Below are positions 25,318-35,061 of a stretch of 64,000 nt of DNA, in pieces (position 1 is the first letter of the stretch; each line of letters opens with the position of its first letter). The notes under the pieces were generated by a model. That model did no database searches and was not told where the DNA came from. It saw nothing but the letters and a program-made list of their open reading frames with translations. The stretch spans positions 2,748,001-2,812,000 of the forward strand of contig NZ_CP031167.1 in assembly GCF_004346925.1 (NCBI RefSeq), written 5' to 3'. The DNA is from Stenotrophomonas sp. ASS1 (lineage in GTDB: Bacteria > Pseudomonadota > Gammaproteobacteria > Xanthomonadales > Xanthomonadaceae). The translations under genes were made by a program, and so were the position numbers.

Positions 25318-27459
25318 ATGCCTTTTCCAATGCCCCTGAAACGCGCCTTGTGCCTGGCACTGACCCTGCCCCTGGCAACCCTTGCCCATGCTGTCGAGCC
25401 CTCCACTGCCGCGCCAAAGGACCTGGACAAGGTCGAAGTTCGCGGACGTGCACAGACCCTGTACCGGGTGGACGATGCTGCGGTCGGCACCCGCACGGAT
25501 ACACCGCTGGAGCTGGTCCCACAATCGATCCAGGTCATCCCGCGTGAACTGATCGACGATCAGGCCGCGCGTCAGGTGACCGACCTCTATCGCAGCATCA
25601 GCGGCATCAGCTACTTCAGCTATGCCGGGGTGACCCTGCGCGGCTTCCGCCAGGAGAACGTGCTGTATGACGGCCTGCGCGGCGACCCATATGCAGGTTT
25701 CTCGGTCCCGCAGTTGTTCAACATCGAGCGCGTGGAAGTGCTGAAGGGACCGGCAGGTGCGCTGTATGGCGGTGGTGATGCAGGCGGCGTCATCAACTAT
25801 GTAACCCGCAAACCGAAAGCCAGTGCCGGACGCAACATCGAGATCCAGCTGGGCGACAAGAACTTTCGTGCCGGATCGTTCGAGGGTACCGGGCCGTTGA
25901 ATGCCTCCGGCAGCGTGCGCTATCGCGCCGGGCTGTATGCCGACAGTGAAAAGGGCGTGCGCTGGAACACCGACAGCGAAAGCGTGATCGGCGACGCCTC
26001 GCTGGCCTTCGACATCGGCCAGACCGGCGAGCTGGTGCTGCAGTTCACCGACATCACCCAGAACCTCGGCGGCAACCGCCTGCGCGGCGTGCCGGTGAAT
26101 GATGCGGGCACCTTCCTGACCGATCGCCGCTGGAACCACAACGAGGCCAGCGACTTCCTCGACATGCGCGCCAAAGTGGCGCTGGCGCAGTACCGCTTCG
26201 CACCACGCGACAATCTGGATGTGGACTTCGCCGCTCGCTGGTTCAGCAACAACGAGCACCAGATGTACCACGAGCCGATGGGCCTGATCGATCGTGACCG
26301 CGATGGCGTGGCCGAGTGGATGACCCGCCAGCTGCGCAACCAGATCCGCGACAACGAAGCATTCACTGCCAACGGCAATGCCGTCTGGCGGGTGACGACC
26401 GGCGCGGTTGAGCACAAGGTGTTGTTCGGTGCCGATGTGTACCAGCTGGATGCGGATTTCACTGCACAGACCGCCAACAGCGCCGACCTTGCCCGTGGTG
26501 CGGGGCCGGTGCGCGGCATCGACCTGTTCAATCCCGTGTACGGCGCCAGTACCTGGCACGACTACAACCTGGCGGCCCTGCCCTGGCGCAGCACGTCCAC
26601 CCGCAGCACGCGCTATGGCGGCTACCTGCAGGACGAACTGGCACTGGGCACACGCTGGCATGTGCTGGCCGGGTTGCGCTGGGATGGCTTCAAGGACGAC
26701 GACCGCATTGCCGGCAGCAGCGTGGACGGCAACGACCTCAGCTGGCGGCTGGGCAGCACGTTCACCGTGCGCGAGGGCCTGAATGTCTACGCCAACGTGG
26801 CCAGCGGCTTCGTACCGCAGAGTGCTGCCAACCAGAACCCCGCCGCTGGCGGGCCGTTCGATGCCGAGCGCAGCAAGCAGTGGGAAGTGGGCATGAAGTC
26901 CCTGCTGGCCGACCGTGTGACCTTGAACATGGCCGCCTACCGGATCGACCGCAGCAATATCGTGCAGGCCACCGGCGAAGTGATCGGTGGCGTGAACCAG
27001 TTGGCCGCGCTGGGCCTGGTGCGCAGTACCGGCATGGAGCTGGATCTGCTGGCCGACCTCAGCGAGCGCTGGGTGCTGAATCTGACCTACGCCTACAACG
27101 ATGCGCGGGTGAAGGATGCAGGCCCGAATGGCATCACCAACGCTTCCGGCGACCGATTCGCCAATGCGCCGCGCAACAAGCTGGGGCTGTGGACGCGTTA
27201 TGACCTTCCGGCGATCAACTCCGCCATCGGCTTTGGTGCTGACCATGTGGGTGAGCGCGTCAGTCTGGACGGGCAGACGGTCAAGGCTTACACCGTGTTC
27301 GACATGAGCTGGAAGACCACATGGAAGCAGTGGCAGTTCCAGGCCAACGTCAAGAACCTGTTCGACAAGGTATATGCAGCCAGCGGTTTCATCGCGCGCA
27401 ACGGGCATTTCCCGGGTGAGCCGCGGCGGGTGTACGTGCAGGCCGCTTACAGCTTCTGA
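25318..27459 (+). CDS. TonB-dependent siderophore receptor
   Basis: A 713-residue outer-membrane receptor. The signal peptide (LKRALCLALTLPLATLAHA) is followed by a plug domain (~50-170; TPLELVPQSIQVIPRELIDDQ, RGFRQENVLYDGLRG and FNIERVEVLKGPAGALYGGGDAGGVINYVTRKP) and a 22-strand barrel ending in the required aromatic residue (RVYVQAAYSF). The plug wording and size match the ferrichrome/hydroxamate receptor group. The start may be 25318 or the second Met (PLKRAL). It is regulated by iron via the Fur-like box upstream. No siderophore synthesis or ABC uptake genes are adjacent. Confidence 0.95.
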   Translation: MPFPMPLKRALCLALTLPLATLAHAVEPSTAAPKDLDKVEVRGRAQTLYRVDDAAVGTRTDTPLELVPQSIQVIPRELIDDQAARQVTDLYRSISGISYFSYAGVTLRGFRQENVLYDGLRGDPYAGFSVPQLFNIERVEVLKGPAGALYGGGDAGGVINYVTRKPKASAGRNIEIQLGDKNFRAGSFEGTGPLNASGSVRYRAGLYADSEKGVRWNTDSESVIGDASLAFDIGQTGELVLQFTDITQNLGGNRLRGVPVNDAGTFLTDRRWNHNEASDFLDMRAKVALAQYRFAPRDNLDVDFAARWFSNNEHQMYHEPMGLIDRDRDGVAEWMTRQLRNQIRDNEAFTANGNAVWRVTTGAVEHKVLFGADVYQLDADFTAQTANSADLARGAGPVRGIDLFNPVYGASTWHDYNLAALPWRSTSTRSTRYGGYLQDELALGTRWHVLAGLRWDGFKDDDRIAGSSVDGNDLSWRLGSTFTVREGLNVYANVASGFVPQSAANQNPAAGGPFDAERSKQWEVGMKSLLADRVTLNMAAYRIDRSNIVQATGEVIGGVNQLAALGLVRSTGMELDLLADLSERWVLNLTYAYNDARVKDAGPNGITNASGDRFANAPRNKLGLWTRYDLPAINSAIGFGADHVGERVSLDGQTVKAYTVFDMSWKTTWKQWQFQANVKNLFDKVYAASGFIARNGHFPGEPRRVYVQAAYSF

Positions 27460-27483
27460 CGCAGGGCTGGGGGCGGTGATGAC

Positions 27484-27507
27484 GGGGAGGTGGCAACCCA
27501 CCTCCCC
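27484..27507. terminator. Strong hairpin between convergent genes
   Basis: A 10-bp perfect stem GGGGAGGTGG / CCACCTCCCC with a four-base loop lies at 27484-27507, between the 3' ends of the receptor gene and the convergent lipoprotein gene. It has no U run, so it may be a bidirectional attenuating hairpin rather than a classic terminator. Confidence 0.5.
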
Positions 27508-27515
27508 TGTGGGTG

Positions 27516-27797
27516 TCAGTGCGAGCAGGCCACCAGCATCGAGCGGGTGGCCATCTGGGTGGAAGTGAAGCCGTTCTTGTTGCCCACCGCGATGGCGTTG
27601 CCGTCGTCGCCATCCTTGCTGAAGACTACATAGCCGCCTGGGCACATCTGTCCGGCCTTTTCGTAGCAGCCACTCCAGGAACTGGAGCCGCTGCAGTCGA
27701 TGGAGACGCCGCGCCGGCCATCAGGGGTAACGGTCATCTTCGCGGTGGTACAGCCACTCAACGCGGCCACGAGCAACAACGGAACGAACAACTTCAT
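27516..27797 (-). CDS. Small secreted lipoprotein
   Basis: A 93-residue lipoprotein with leader MKLFVPLLLVAALSGC (lipobox LSGC) and a mature domain with Cys residues (DCSGSSSWSGCYEKAGQMC) in a pattern suggesting disulphides. The central GCYEKAGQMCPGGY resembles small conserved lipoproteins of Xanthomonadaceae and Burkholderia. The start ATG at 27797 is chosen because it begins the leader; the frame extends upstream without signal features. It is convergent with the siderophore receptor. Confidence 0.75.
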   Translation of the reverse strand: MKLFVPLLLVAALSGCTTAKMTVTPDGRRGVSIDCSGSSSWSGCYEKAGQMCPGGYVVFSKDGDDGNAIAVGNKNGFTSTQMATRSMLVACSH

Positions 27798-28005
27798 GGG
27801 TACTCCAGGGATTGGGGGGCAGCGAGTGGGCGCCAAGGCTGGAGTGCCTGGATTGCGCGAACCTTGCGCCGACAGCGTGTTTCCTGCGTCACCACAGCCG
27901 TGCGGAAGATCGGGAAGGCACGCCATGTTCACGCAATGTTCCTGTAATACGGTGCCGGCGCGTGCCGGACCGCCCTGCCACGCCCTTCCTGCCCAAGCCC
28001 TGCCG

Positions 28006-28680
28006 ATGCACATCCTGCTGATCGAAGACGAAGCCGAACTGGCCGCCACCCTGAAATCCGCCCTGCAGCGCGAGCGCTACGTGGTGGACCTGGCCAACAC
28101 GCTGGCACTGGCCCGCGAAGCGGCCCTGTGCGGTTCGCACGATCTGGTGCTGCTGGACCGCACCCTGCCCGACGGTGACGGGCTGGGATTGATTTCCCTG
28201 CTGCGTGAGCGCAACCCCGGGGTGCCGATCATCGTGCTGAGCGCGCTGGGGCAGCTACCGGACCGCATCGCCGGCCTGGATGAGGGCGCGGACGACTATC
28301 TGACCAAGCCCTTCGCGCTTGAGGAACTGTTCGCCCGCATCCGCGCTGCAGGGCGCCGGCCGAGCGGCATGCAGGTGGAACTGGTCAGCATCGGCCGGTT
28401 GGTGTTCGACCCGGCATCGGGTGAAGCCAGTGTGGGCGGGCAACGGCTTGAGCTGCCGCGCCGCGAGATCCGTGTGCTGACCGCGTTGGCCCGGCGGCTG
28501 GGGCGCACCGTGCTGCGCGAGTCGATTGAGATGGCAGTGTATGGATTCGATGACGGCATCCATTCCAATACGCTCGACTCTCACGTCTCGCGCCTTCGCC
28601 GCAAGCTGGCCGATGCCGATGCAGGAGTAGAGATACACGCCATCCGCGGCGTCGGCTATCTGATGCGGGAAGCCAAGTAA
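28006..28680 (+). CDS. OmpR-family response regulator
   Basis: A 224-residue two-component regulator. The receiver (1-115) has the acidic pocket IEDEAE, phospho-acceptor Asp51 (LLDRTLPDGDG), the Ser/Thr switch in IIVLSALG and Lys in YLTKPF. The winged-helix DNA-binding domain (~130-224) has the typical ending HSNTLDSHVSRLRRKL ... IRGVGYLM. The start ATG at 28006 is clear. Its TAA overlaps the ATG of the kinase (TAATG), so the two are coupled. It probably controls the efflux genes downstream. Confidence 0.95.
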   Translation: MHILLIEDEAELAATLKSALQRERYVVDLANTLALAREAALCGSHDLVLLDRTLPDGDGLGLISLLRERNPGVPIIVLSALGQLPDRIAGLDEGADDYLTKPFALEELFARIRAAGRRPSGMQVELVSIGRLVFDPASGEASVGGQRLELPRREIRVLTALARRLGRTVLRESIEMAVYGFDDGIHSNTLDSHVSRLRRKLADADAGVEIHAIRGVGYLMREAK

Positions 28681-30029
28681 TGGCGCGTCGTCCCTCGCTG
28701 AAGCGCCCGTTGATCGTCAAGACGCTGATCTATCAGCTGCTGGCGTTGCTGGTGGCGTTCTTCGCGCTGCTGATGGTGCTGATACGTGCCGACAGCGGTG
28801 GCTACTACACCATCCAGACCTTCGCGCCGGTGGCGGCCGACGCGGTGCACCGCGACCGCAATGGCGACCTCTACGTGCAGAACACGCCGGAACTGGCCGA
28901 ACTGCTGAAGGTTGTTCCCGGTGCATGGTTCATCGCCGAGGATGAGCACGGCCACCACGTTACGTTCGGGCCTGTGCCGCCGGCCTATGCCTCGCTGGTT
29001 GGCGCACTGGATGGCATCCCCTTTGGCGACCTGCGCGGGCGCGACCGCAGCGATGGCCTGGCCGTCGTGGTCCGCCAGCACAGCGGGCCGGCCGGCAAGC
29101 TGACCATCATGGCCCACGGCGAAACCGATACGCTGACCTGGCAGATGGCGTTGGCGGCACACATCATCACCCTGCCGATCTTCCTGCTGCTGGGCCTGGC
29201 CACCATCGTCCTGACACCGATCATCGTGAGACGAGCTCTGGCCGGGGTGGAGCGCATCGCCCAGGAAGCCCGCAACATCTCCGCCAGTCGGCGCGGTGTC
29301 CGCCTGACAGAAACCGCGGTGCCGGTGGAGATCGCTCCGTTGGTGACGGCGGTGAATGAAGCACTGGAGCGGCTGGACGAGGGGCACGAGCGGCAACGCC
29401 GCTTCATCGCCGCCGCCGCGCATGAGCTGCGCACCCCCATTGCGATTCTGAGGGTGAAGGTCGATGCGGCCGACGACGCCACCTCGCGCAACCTGGCCGT
29501 GGAAGTGGCACGGTTGGCGACGCTGGCAGAGCAGTTGCTGGATCTGCACCGCATGGACGAAGACGGGCCGAAGGAAACCATCAACCTGGCGCGGGTGGCC
29601 AAACGGGTGGCCGCCGATCTGGCGCCGCTGTTGATCCAGTCGGACAAGACCGTAGCCGTGGCGGTGGAATCGCACTTCCCGGTGTTCGGCGAGACCGGCG
29701 CAGTGGAGCGGGTAATCTCCAACCTGGTGCTGAATGCTGCCGAACATGGCGGACGCCAGATCATCGTGCGCGTTCAGGGCAGCTGCCTGGAGGTCGAGGA
29801 CGACGGCCCCGGCATACCGGTCGACCAGCGCGAACGGGTTTTCGAACCCTTCCAGCGGCTGCGGCCACGGCAGACAGGCGCAGGACTGGGGTTGAACCTG
29901 GTGCGCCAGGTGATCGACCGCCACGGCGGCCACGTCACGATTCTGGATGCGCCTGGCGGTGGTGCATTGATCCGTGTTGAGTTTCCACTGCACCCGGGCG
30001 TGACCAGCGCGCCACCGCTGGAGCACTGA
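28680..30029 (+). CDS. Sensor histidine kinase, partner of the upstream regulator
   Basis: A 449-residue membrane kinase with TM1 at ~12-35, a periplasmic sensor of ~120 residues and TM2 at ~160-185. A HAMP linker follows, then HisKA with the phospho-accepting His near residue 248 (FIAAAAHELRTPIAIL) and an HATPase domain with NLVLNAAEHG, VEDDGPGIPVDQRERVF and TGAGLGLNLVRQV. The class is QseC/PmrB-like (envelope-stress or cationic ligands); the ligand here is unknown. It overlaps its regulator by one base. Confidence 0.93.
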   Translation: MARRPSLKRPLIVKTLIYQLLALLVAFFALLMVLIRADSGGYYTIQTFAPVAADAVHRDRNGDLYVQNTPELAELLKVVPGAWFIAEDEHGHHVTFGPVPPAYASLVGALDGIPFGDLRGRDRSDGLAVVVRQHSGPAGKLTIMAHGETDTLTWQMALAAHIITLPIFLLLGLATIVLTPIIVRRALAGVERIAQEARNISASRRGVRLTETAVPVEIAPLVTAVNEALERLDEGHERQRRFIAAAAHELRTPIAILRVKVDAADDATSRNLAVEVARLATLAEQLLDLHRMDEDGPKETINLARVAKRVAADLAPLLIQSDKTVAVAVESHFPVFGETGAVERVISNLVLNAAEHGGRQIIVRVQGSCLEVEDDGPGIPVDQRERVFEPFQRLRPRQTGAGLGLNLVRQVIDRHGGHVTILDAPGGGALIRVEFPLHPGVTSAPPLEH

Positions 30030-30070
30030 ACACACCGCGTGCACCTGTGTAACTGGCACCTGTCCATGCG

Positions 30071-30769
30071 ATGCCGGTAGCGAGGACAGGCAAGGTTGCG
30101 GCAATGTTCGCTGCCCAGCATCGGGGTGTGGCACCTGCCGTGCCACCGCGTTCCGATCTGACAGGAAGCCTGCATGTGACCCAGGGAGCTCCGCCACCGT
30201 CCTCTTCCACGCGCACTGTGCCACCGCGGAATTCGCCGGGCCTTACCGCTGCCGCATGGAATCGCCACCCGCGCACTGGCCGTGCACTCGGCCTGGAACA
30301 TTGGCCGCTCTGGCTGCGGGAAGTTCCCGAAGCCGAGCGCGCAGGTGTATTGATGCGGCTGTTCGGCGCCCTGTTCCTGCTGCTGCCCGGCATTGCACTG
30401 GTGGCTTCAACGTATAGGCACGCCAGCGCTGCGGCGGCCGCTGCTGTGCTCCTGTTCATTGCCGTGCATGCCGCGCTGCATGGGTTGGCGGCATGGCGCG
30501 CGGCAACCTCGCGCCCGATGTCACCACTGCTGCGCGTCCTGGATGGTCATGCCACCGGGATGATGATTGCCAGCGCGCTGCTGATCAGCATCGGTGCAGG
30601 GATGGCGAAGCTGCCTGTTCCAGCATTCTTCTGGTTGTTGGCCGGAGCGGTGAGTCAACTCTTCGCTGCGCGATTGGCAGGTCACCGGCTGCGCAATGCA
30701 ATGCTGGTTCTCGGTAGCGCCCTGCAGTTCATCGCCGTAGCATTGCTCGCCCTTCTTGCCGCACGCTGA
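30071..30769 (+). CDS. Hypothetical membrane protein between sensor kinase and efflux pump
   Basis: Four predicted transmembrane helices occupy residues ~95-232 (MRLFGALFLLLPGIALVAS, AAAAAVLLFIAVHAALHGLAAW, GMMIASALLISIG and NAMLVLGSALQFIAVALLALL). The first ~75 residues are Pro/Ser-rich and low quality, so the true start may be further in, for example at the ATG at 30353 or a nearby GTG. No recognised family. It lies in the same direction as the regulator/kinase and the MacAB genes. Confidence 0.5.
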   Translation: MPVARTGKVAAMFAAQHRGVAPAVPPRSDLTGSLHVTQGAPPPSSSTRTVPPRNSPGLTAAAWNRHPRTGRALGLEHWPLWLREVPEAERAGVLMRLFGALFLLLPGIALVASTYRHASAAAAAAVLLFIAVHAALHGLAAWRAATSRPMSPLLRVLDGHATGMMIASALLISIGAGMAKLPVPAFFWLLAGAVSQLFAARLAGHRLRNAMLVLGSALQFIAVALLALLAAR

Positions 30770-30904
30770 CACAGCGATAGCCCCGCAAGGTTCACGCAAC
30801 CCAGCGCATCGAGACTCGACGGCCAACCCCGTCTGCCACGCCAGACGTGTGTCTCTTCTGCTGCGAGGACCCGCGATGACCTGTCTCTACTGGATGCTGC
30901 GACG

Positions 30905-32095
30905 ATGAGCGCCGCACCACGCAAGCGCCGCCGCGCGCTCATGATTGCTGCCGCCCTGCTGTGCAGCGCGCTGATTCTGTTTGCATGGTTGCGGCCCGCA
31001 CCACCTCCGCAACTGCAGGTTGCGCCGGTCGTTCGCGGCAACATCGAACAGGTGGTGGAAGCCACTGGCACGCTGAAGCCCTCGCGGCTGGTCAGCGTGG
31101 GTGCGCAGGTCTCCGGCCGCATCGACACCCTGCATGTGAAACTGGGCGACAAAGTGAAAGCCGGCGATCCCATCGCCGATATCGATTCGCGTACTCAGCG
31201 CAATGCATTGCTGAGCGCGCAGGCCGCACAGCGCACCGCGCGCGCCAACCGCGATGCACTGGCCACCGACCTGCGCCAGTTCGAGTTGACACTGCATCGG
31301 CAGCAGCAACTGGCTGCCGTGCAACTGGTGGCCCGCGCCGACTTCGATGCAGCCCAGGCCAAGGTCGACGCCACCCGTGAACAGATCGCCGCGTTGGACG
31401 GTGAAGTTGCGCGCCGACAGACCGACGTCGATGTCGCGCAGACCAATCTCGAGTACACCCGCATCACCGCCCCCACCGACGGCACCGTACTGGCCGTGGT
31501 CGCGCGCCAGGGGCAGACCGTGAATGCGGTGCAGAGCGCACCGACCATCGTGATGCTGGGCAATCAGGACGTGATGACGGTATACGCCGAGATCTCCGAG
31601 GCTGACGTCGTACACACCGCTGTTGGGCAGGAGGCGTTCTTCACCATTCTTGGTGATGCCGGTCGCCGCTACAGCAGCAGGCTTCGGGATATAGCGCCAG
31701 CACCGGAATCGATCACCAACGAAGACAGTTCCAGCCTCGCCGCACCGGCGGTGTCGGGTGGCAGCCGCACGGCCATGTACTACAACGGCCAGTTCGACGT
31801 GGACAACGCCGATGGCCGCCTGCGCAGCTACATGACCGCGCAGGTTCGCATCGTGCTGGGCCGCGCCAACGACGTACTGACCATTCCCTCGGCCGCATTG
31901 GGGGCGCGCACCGCCGATGGCAGCTACAGCGTGCAGGTCCGTGGTGCCGACGGCCGCGCCAGCACGCGGCGCATCACCACCGGGCTGGATGACCAGATCC
32001 AGGTGGAAGTACGCGACGGGCTGAAGGAAGGCGAACAGGTCGTGCTGGCGCAGGCCAACGTCGAAGCCACCAGCGCACCCGCGCAACCCGAATGA
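30905..32095 (+). CDS. macA: Membrane fusion protein of a MacAB-type exporter
   Basis: A 396-residue HlyD/RND-type adaptor. One N-terminal membrane anchor (~14-32) is followed by a lipoyl/barrel-sandwich segment (VVEATGTLKPSRLVSVGAQV ... GDPIADIDS), a long helical hairpin (~90-180), the second lipoyl half (YTRITAPTDGTVLAVVARQG) and a beta barrel. It links the inner-membrane ABC pump to a TolC-type outer-membrane channel, which is not encoded nearby. Its stop overlaps the start of the ABC gene (ATGA). Export of antibiotics, peptides or lipids is typical. Confidence 0.92.
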   Translation: MSAAPRKRRRALMIAAALLCSALILFAWLRPAPPPQLQVAPVVRGNIEQVVEATGTLKPSRLVSVGAQVSGRIDTLHVKLGDKVKAGDPIADIDSRTQRNALLSAQAAQRTARANRDALATDLRQFELTLHRQQQLAAVQLVARADFDAAQAKVDATREQIAALDGEVARRQTDVDVAQTNLEYTRITAPTDGTVLAVVARQGQTVNAVQSAPTIVMLGNQDVMTVYAEISEADVVHTAVGQEAFFTILGDAGRRYSSRLRDIAPAPESITNEDSSSLAAPAVSGGSRTAMYYNGQFDVDNADGRLRSYMTAQVRIVLGRANDVLTIPSAALGARTADGSYSVQVRGADGRASTRRITTGLDDQIQVEVRDGLKEGEQVVLAQANVEATSAPAQPE

Positions 32096-34056
32096 GTACG
32101 ACCATGACCGAGCCACTGCTGCGCGTTCGCGGCGTACGCCGTGAATTTGCCGCGGGCGAGCAGACACTGGTGGTACTCGACGGCATCGACCTGGATGTTC
32201 ACGCAGGTGAACTGGTGGCCATCGTAGGCCAATCCGGTTCGGGCAAGTCCACGCTGATGAACATCCTGGGTTGCCTGGATCGCCCTTCCGCCGGCGTCTA
32301 TCAGATCGCCGGGCGCGAGACCGCGCAGATGTCGCCTGATGAACTGGCCGAACTACGCCGCGAGCACTTCGGCTTCATCTTCCAGCGCTACCACCTGCTG
32401 ACCGATCTGACTGCACTGAGCAATGTGGAGGTGCCTGCGATCTACGCCGGCATGCCTGCCGAAGCACGCCATGCACGGGCAGCCACCCTGCTGTCGCGGC
32501 TGGGTCTGGGCGAGCGCATGCAGCATCTCCCTGGCGAGCTCTCGGGCGGCCAGCAGCAACGCGTTTCGATTGCGCGTGCGCTGATGAATGGTGGCGCGGT
32601 GATCTTCGCCGACGAACCCACGGGTGCGCTGGATACGCATTCCGGAAAAGAGGTGATGAAGATCCTCGGCGAGCTGCACGCCGAGGGCCATACTGTGGTG
32701 CTGGTCACGCATGACATGGCCGTGGCCGAGCATGCGCAGCGCATCATCGAAATCCGCGATGGGCGGATCGTGGATGATCGTGCAACCGGTACAGCTCTGG
32801 CAGCGGGCGTGGCGACGCCAGCCGCGCCCCAATCCACGGGTAGCAGCGGCTGGCAGGTCTGGCGGGACCGGTTCGCTGAAGCCTTCCGCATGGCACTGCG
32901 CGCGATGAACGCCCACCGCATGCGCACCTTCCTGACCATGCTCGGAATCATCATCGGCATTGCTTCGGTCGTGGCGGTGGTAGCACTGGGCACCGGTGCA
33001 CGGCAGGCCATCCTGTCCAACATCTCCTCGTTGGGTACCAACACCATCGAGATCTATCCCGGTTCCGGTTTTGGCGACCTGCACTCGGCGCGGGTGGAAA
33101 CACTCACTCCCGGCGACAGCGTGGCCCTGGCCCGGCAGCCATTCGTGGACAGCGCCACCCCGGGTGTTGCCACCAGCGGCACCGCCCTGCGCGGCAATCG
33201 CTCTGCCAGTGTGCAGGTGCAGGGCGTCAGTGAGCAGTACTTCCGCGTGCATGGCCTGAAGCTCGGCGAGGGCGCCTTCTTCGGTCCACCCGGCGTGGCC
33301 GGCTACCAGCAGGTGGTGGTGATCGACGCCAATACCCGCGCACGCTTCTTCGCCGCGACCGACAATCCGATCGGGCAGACCCTGCTGCTGGGCAATGTCC
33401 CGGTGCGCGTGGTGGGTGTGGTGAAGAAGGACGCCGGTGCGGCCGGTGGTGCATCGCTGCTGCGGGTATGGCTGCCCTACACCACCGCAATGGCGCGCGT
33501 ACTGGGGCAGAGCCACGTCTCCAGCATCACCGTGCGCGTCTCGGATGCGATCAGCATGGAAGCGGCCGAGCAGGCCATCGCGCGACTGCTGACTCGCCGC
33601 CACGGCAGCACCGATTTCTACATGAGCAACAACGCGCAGATCCGTAGATCCATTGAACAGACCACCGGCATCCTGACCATGATGATCAGCTCCATCGCTG
33701 CCATCGCACTGGTGGTGGGCGGAATCGGGGTCATGAACATCATGCTGGTCTCGGTGACCGAGCGAACCCGCGAGATCGGCGTGCGCATGGCGGTGGGCGC
33801 GCGACGCAGCGACATCCTGCAGCAGTTCCTGATCGAATCGGTGCTGGTCTGCCTGCTCGGTGGCGTGCTCGGCATCGGCGTGGCGCTGGCGCTGGGCGCG
33901 GTCATGGAGCTGGCCGATGCGGGCTTCAGCCTGGTGTTCTCCGTCAATTCGATTCTGGCTGCATTCGTGTGTTCCAGCCTGATCGGCGTTGGTTTCGGCT
34001 TCCTGCCGGCACGCCGTGCCGCACAGCTGGATCCTGTGGAGGCGCTGGTTCGATAG
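32092..34056 (+). CDS. macB: MacB-type ABC transporter, fused ATPase and permease
   Basis: A 654-residue protein. The N-terminal ATPase (1-230) has Walker [13 protein letters not shown], signature [15 protein letters not shown] and Walker [13 protein letters not shown]. The permease (~270-654) has TM1 near 285, a large periplasmic MacB core domain (~310-525) and three C-terminal helices with the FtsX domain ([22 protein letters not shown]). The length matches MacB. The ATG at 32092 is coupled to the adaptor gene by ATGA; the next ATG (MTEPLL) is 12 bases in. Confidence 0.95.
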   Translation: MSTTMTEPLLRVRGVRREFAAGEQTLVVLDGIDLDVHAGELVAIVGQSGSGKSTLMNILGCLDRPSAGVYQIAGRETAQMSPDELAELRREHFGFIFQRYHLLTDLTALSNVEVPAIYAGMPAEARHARAATLLSRLGLGERMQHLPGELSGGQQQRVSIARALMNGGAVIFADEPTGALDTHSGKEVMKILGELHAEGHTVVLVTHDMAVAEHAQRIIEIRDGRIVDDRATGTALAAGVATPAAPQSTGSSGWQVWRDRFAEAFRMALRAMNAHRMRTFLTMLGIIIGIASVVAVVALGTGARQAILSNISSLGTNTIEIYPGSGFGDLHSARVETLTPGDSVALARQPFVDSATPGVATSGTALRGNRSASVQVQGVSEQYFRVHGLKLGEGAFFGPPGVAGYQQVVVIDANTRARFFAATDNPIGQTLLLGNVPVRVVGVVKKDAGAAGGASLLRVWLPYTTAMARVLGQSHVSSITVRVSDAISMEAAEQAIARLLTRRHGSTDFYMSNNAQIRRSIEQTTGILTMMISSIAAIALVVGGIGVMNIMLVSVTERTREIGVRMAVGARRSDILQQFLIESVLVCLLGGVLGIGVALALGAVMELADAGFSLVFSVNSILAAFVCSSLIGVGFGFLPARRAAQLDPVEALVR

Positions 34057-34146
34057 CCGCTGCAATTGCTCGCCCTGACGGCAGGTTCGCGCAATGTCTG
34101 CAGGGTGTACTACGGCTACCAACGATGTCCGCACAGGAGCTGGACG

Positions 34147-34542
34147 ATGTTTCTGAAGACAGGAAGAACCGCGCTGATTCTGGCGGTCGCTGCGCAGCTG
34201 GTGTTGATGCCGTACGCCGGCGACGCCCATGCGCAGCGTGGCGGCCGCTACAACCCGCAGTGGAACCAGGACTACCGCGATCGGGAGCGCGATGCATGGG
34301 AACGGCGCGAACGTGAGCGGAATCATGAGCGCGAACGCGAGCGCCGGCACGATGCCAAGACCGCCGGTGTCGTGGTGGGCGTGGTAGGTGCAGCGGTGGT
34401 GGCCGGCGTGATTGCCGCTGCCGCCAAACGCGAGCGCGAGACCCGCGAGCGCGCCGACTACTGCATGAACCGCTACGGCAACTACGACCGCCGCAACGAC
34501 ACCTATCGCGGCTTCGACGGCTACACCTATCCCTGCCGCTGA
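34147..34542 (+). CDS. BA14K-like exported protein
   Basis: A 131-residue protein. The signal peptide (residues 1-29, ending AHAQRGG) leads into an extremely charged Arg/Glu stretch (~45-70, many RE repeats), a Gly/Ala/Val hydrophobic helix (AGVVVGVVGAAVVAGVIAAAA) and a C-terminal block YCMNRYGNYDRRNDTYRGFDG ending in Cys. The last block matches the BA14K-type pattern (C-x-RYxSYD...TYxGxDG-x-x-x-C). It sits 90 bp behind the MacB gene, so it may be a member of the same regulon. Confidence 0.7.
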   Translation: MFLKTGRTALILAVAAQLVLMPYAGDAHAQRGGRYNPQWNQDYRDRERDAWERRERERNHERERERRHDAKTAGVVVGVVGAAVVAGVIAAAAKRERETRERADYCMNRYGNYDRRNDTYRGFDGYTYPCR

Positions 34543-34568
34543 TCTGCAATTTTCAAGGAGAATCACCC

Positions 34569-34946
34569 ATGACCAGGATCACTCTGTTGATCGCGCTGTG
34601 CACTGCCCCGTTGCTGGCCCAGGCCTCACCGACCGACCCGAAGCAGGCCTACATCGACGCCACATTCACCGCCATGGATGCCAACAACGACGGACGCGTT
34701 GACAAGGTCGAGTACGCGACATTTCAGCAGGAACGTTTCAGCAAGCAGGCCGATTCCATCGACGCCGCGTTTTCCGCGATGGACAGGAACAAAGACGGCA
34801 GGATCAGCAAGGAGGAAGCCAACGTGGTGCCGGAGATCGCGAAGTACTTCGCGGGCCTGGACGCCGATGGTGATGGCTATCTGTCGCTGAAGGAAATGCA
34901 ACAGGCCATGGTTGCCGCTCAGACTGCAGACGCGCCAACAAAGTAA
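34569..34946 (+). CDS. Exported EF-hand calcium-binding protein
   Basis: A 125-residue protein with signal peptide (to QASPTD) and three EF-hand loops: DANNDGRVDKVE, DRNKDGRISKEE and DADGDGYLSLKE. Each has Asp at positions 1, 3 and 5 and Glu at 12, or close to it. Probably periplasmic and calcium binding. A good ribosome site AAGGAG precedes the ATG at 34569. It lies 26 bp behind the BA14K-like gene and is likely co-transcribed. Confidence 0.9.
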   Translation: MTRITLLIALCTAPLLAQASPTDPKQAYIDATFTAMDANNDGRVDKVEYATFQQERFSKQADSIDAAFSAMDRNKDGRISKEEANVVPEIAKYFAGLDADGDGYLSLKEMQQAMVAAQTADAPTK

Positions 34947-35061
34947 ATGCAGGGCGGGGCGCTGAAGATGGATACCCATCCGGGCGCGGTGCGGGTTGAA
35001 TACACCCTCTTCCCACGTTAGCCTCCGAGGTGCCCAAGGAGGGCTATCAACGGAGTGAAGC

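Noticed and set aside
25291..27645. Very long minus-strand frame (784 codons) opposite the siderophore receptor
   Set aside because: Shadow of the receptor gene; no domain and biased composition.
30071..30350. Pro/Ser-rich N-terminus of the membrane protein at 30071
   Set aside because: Kept only as the longest possible start; the sequence quality suggests non-coding DNA until about 30300.
32353..34566. Long minus-strand frame (737 codons) opposite the MacB gene
   Set aside because: Shadow of the ABC transporter gene, His/Ala-rich without motifs.
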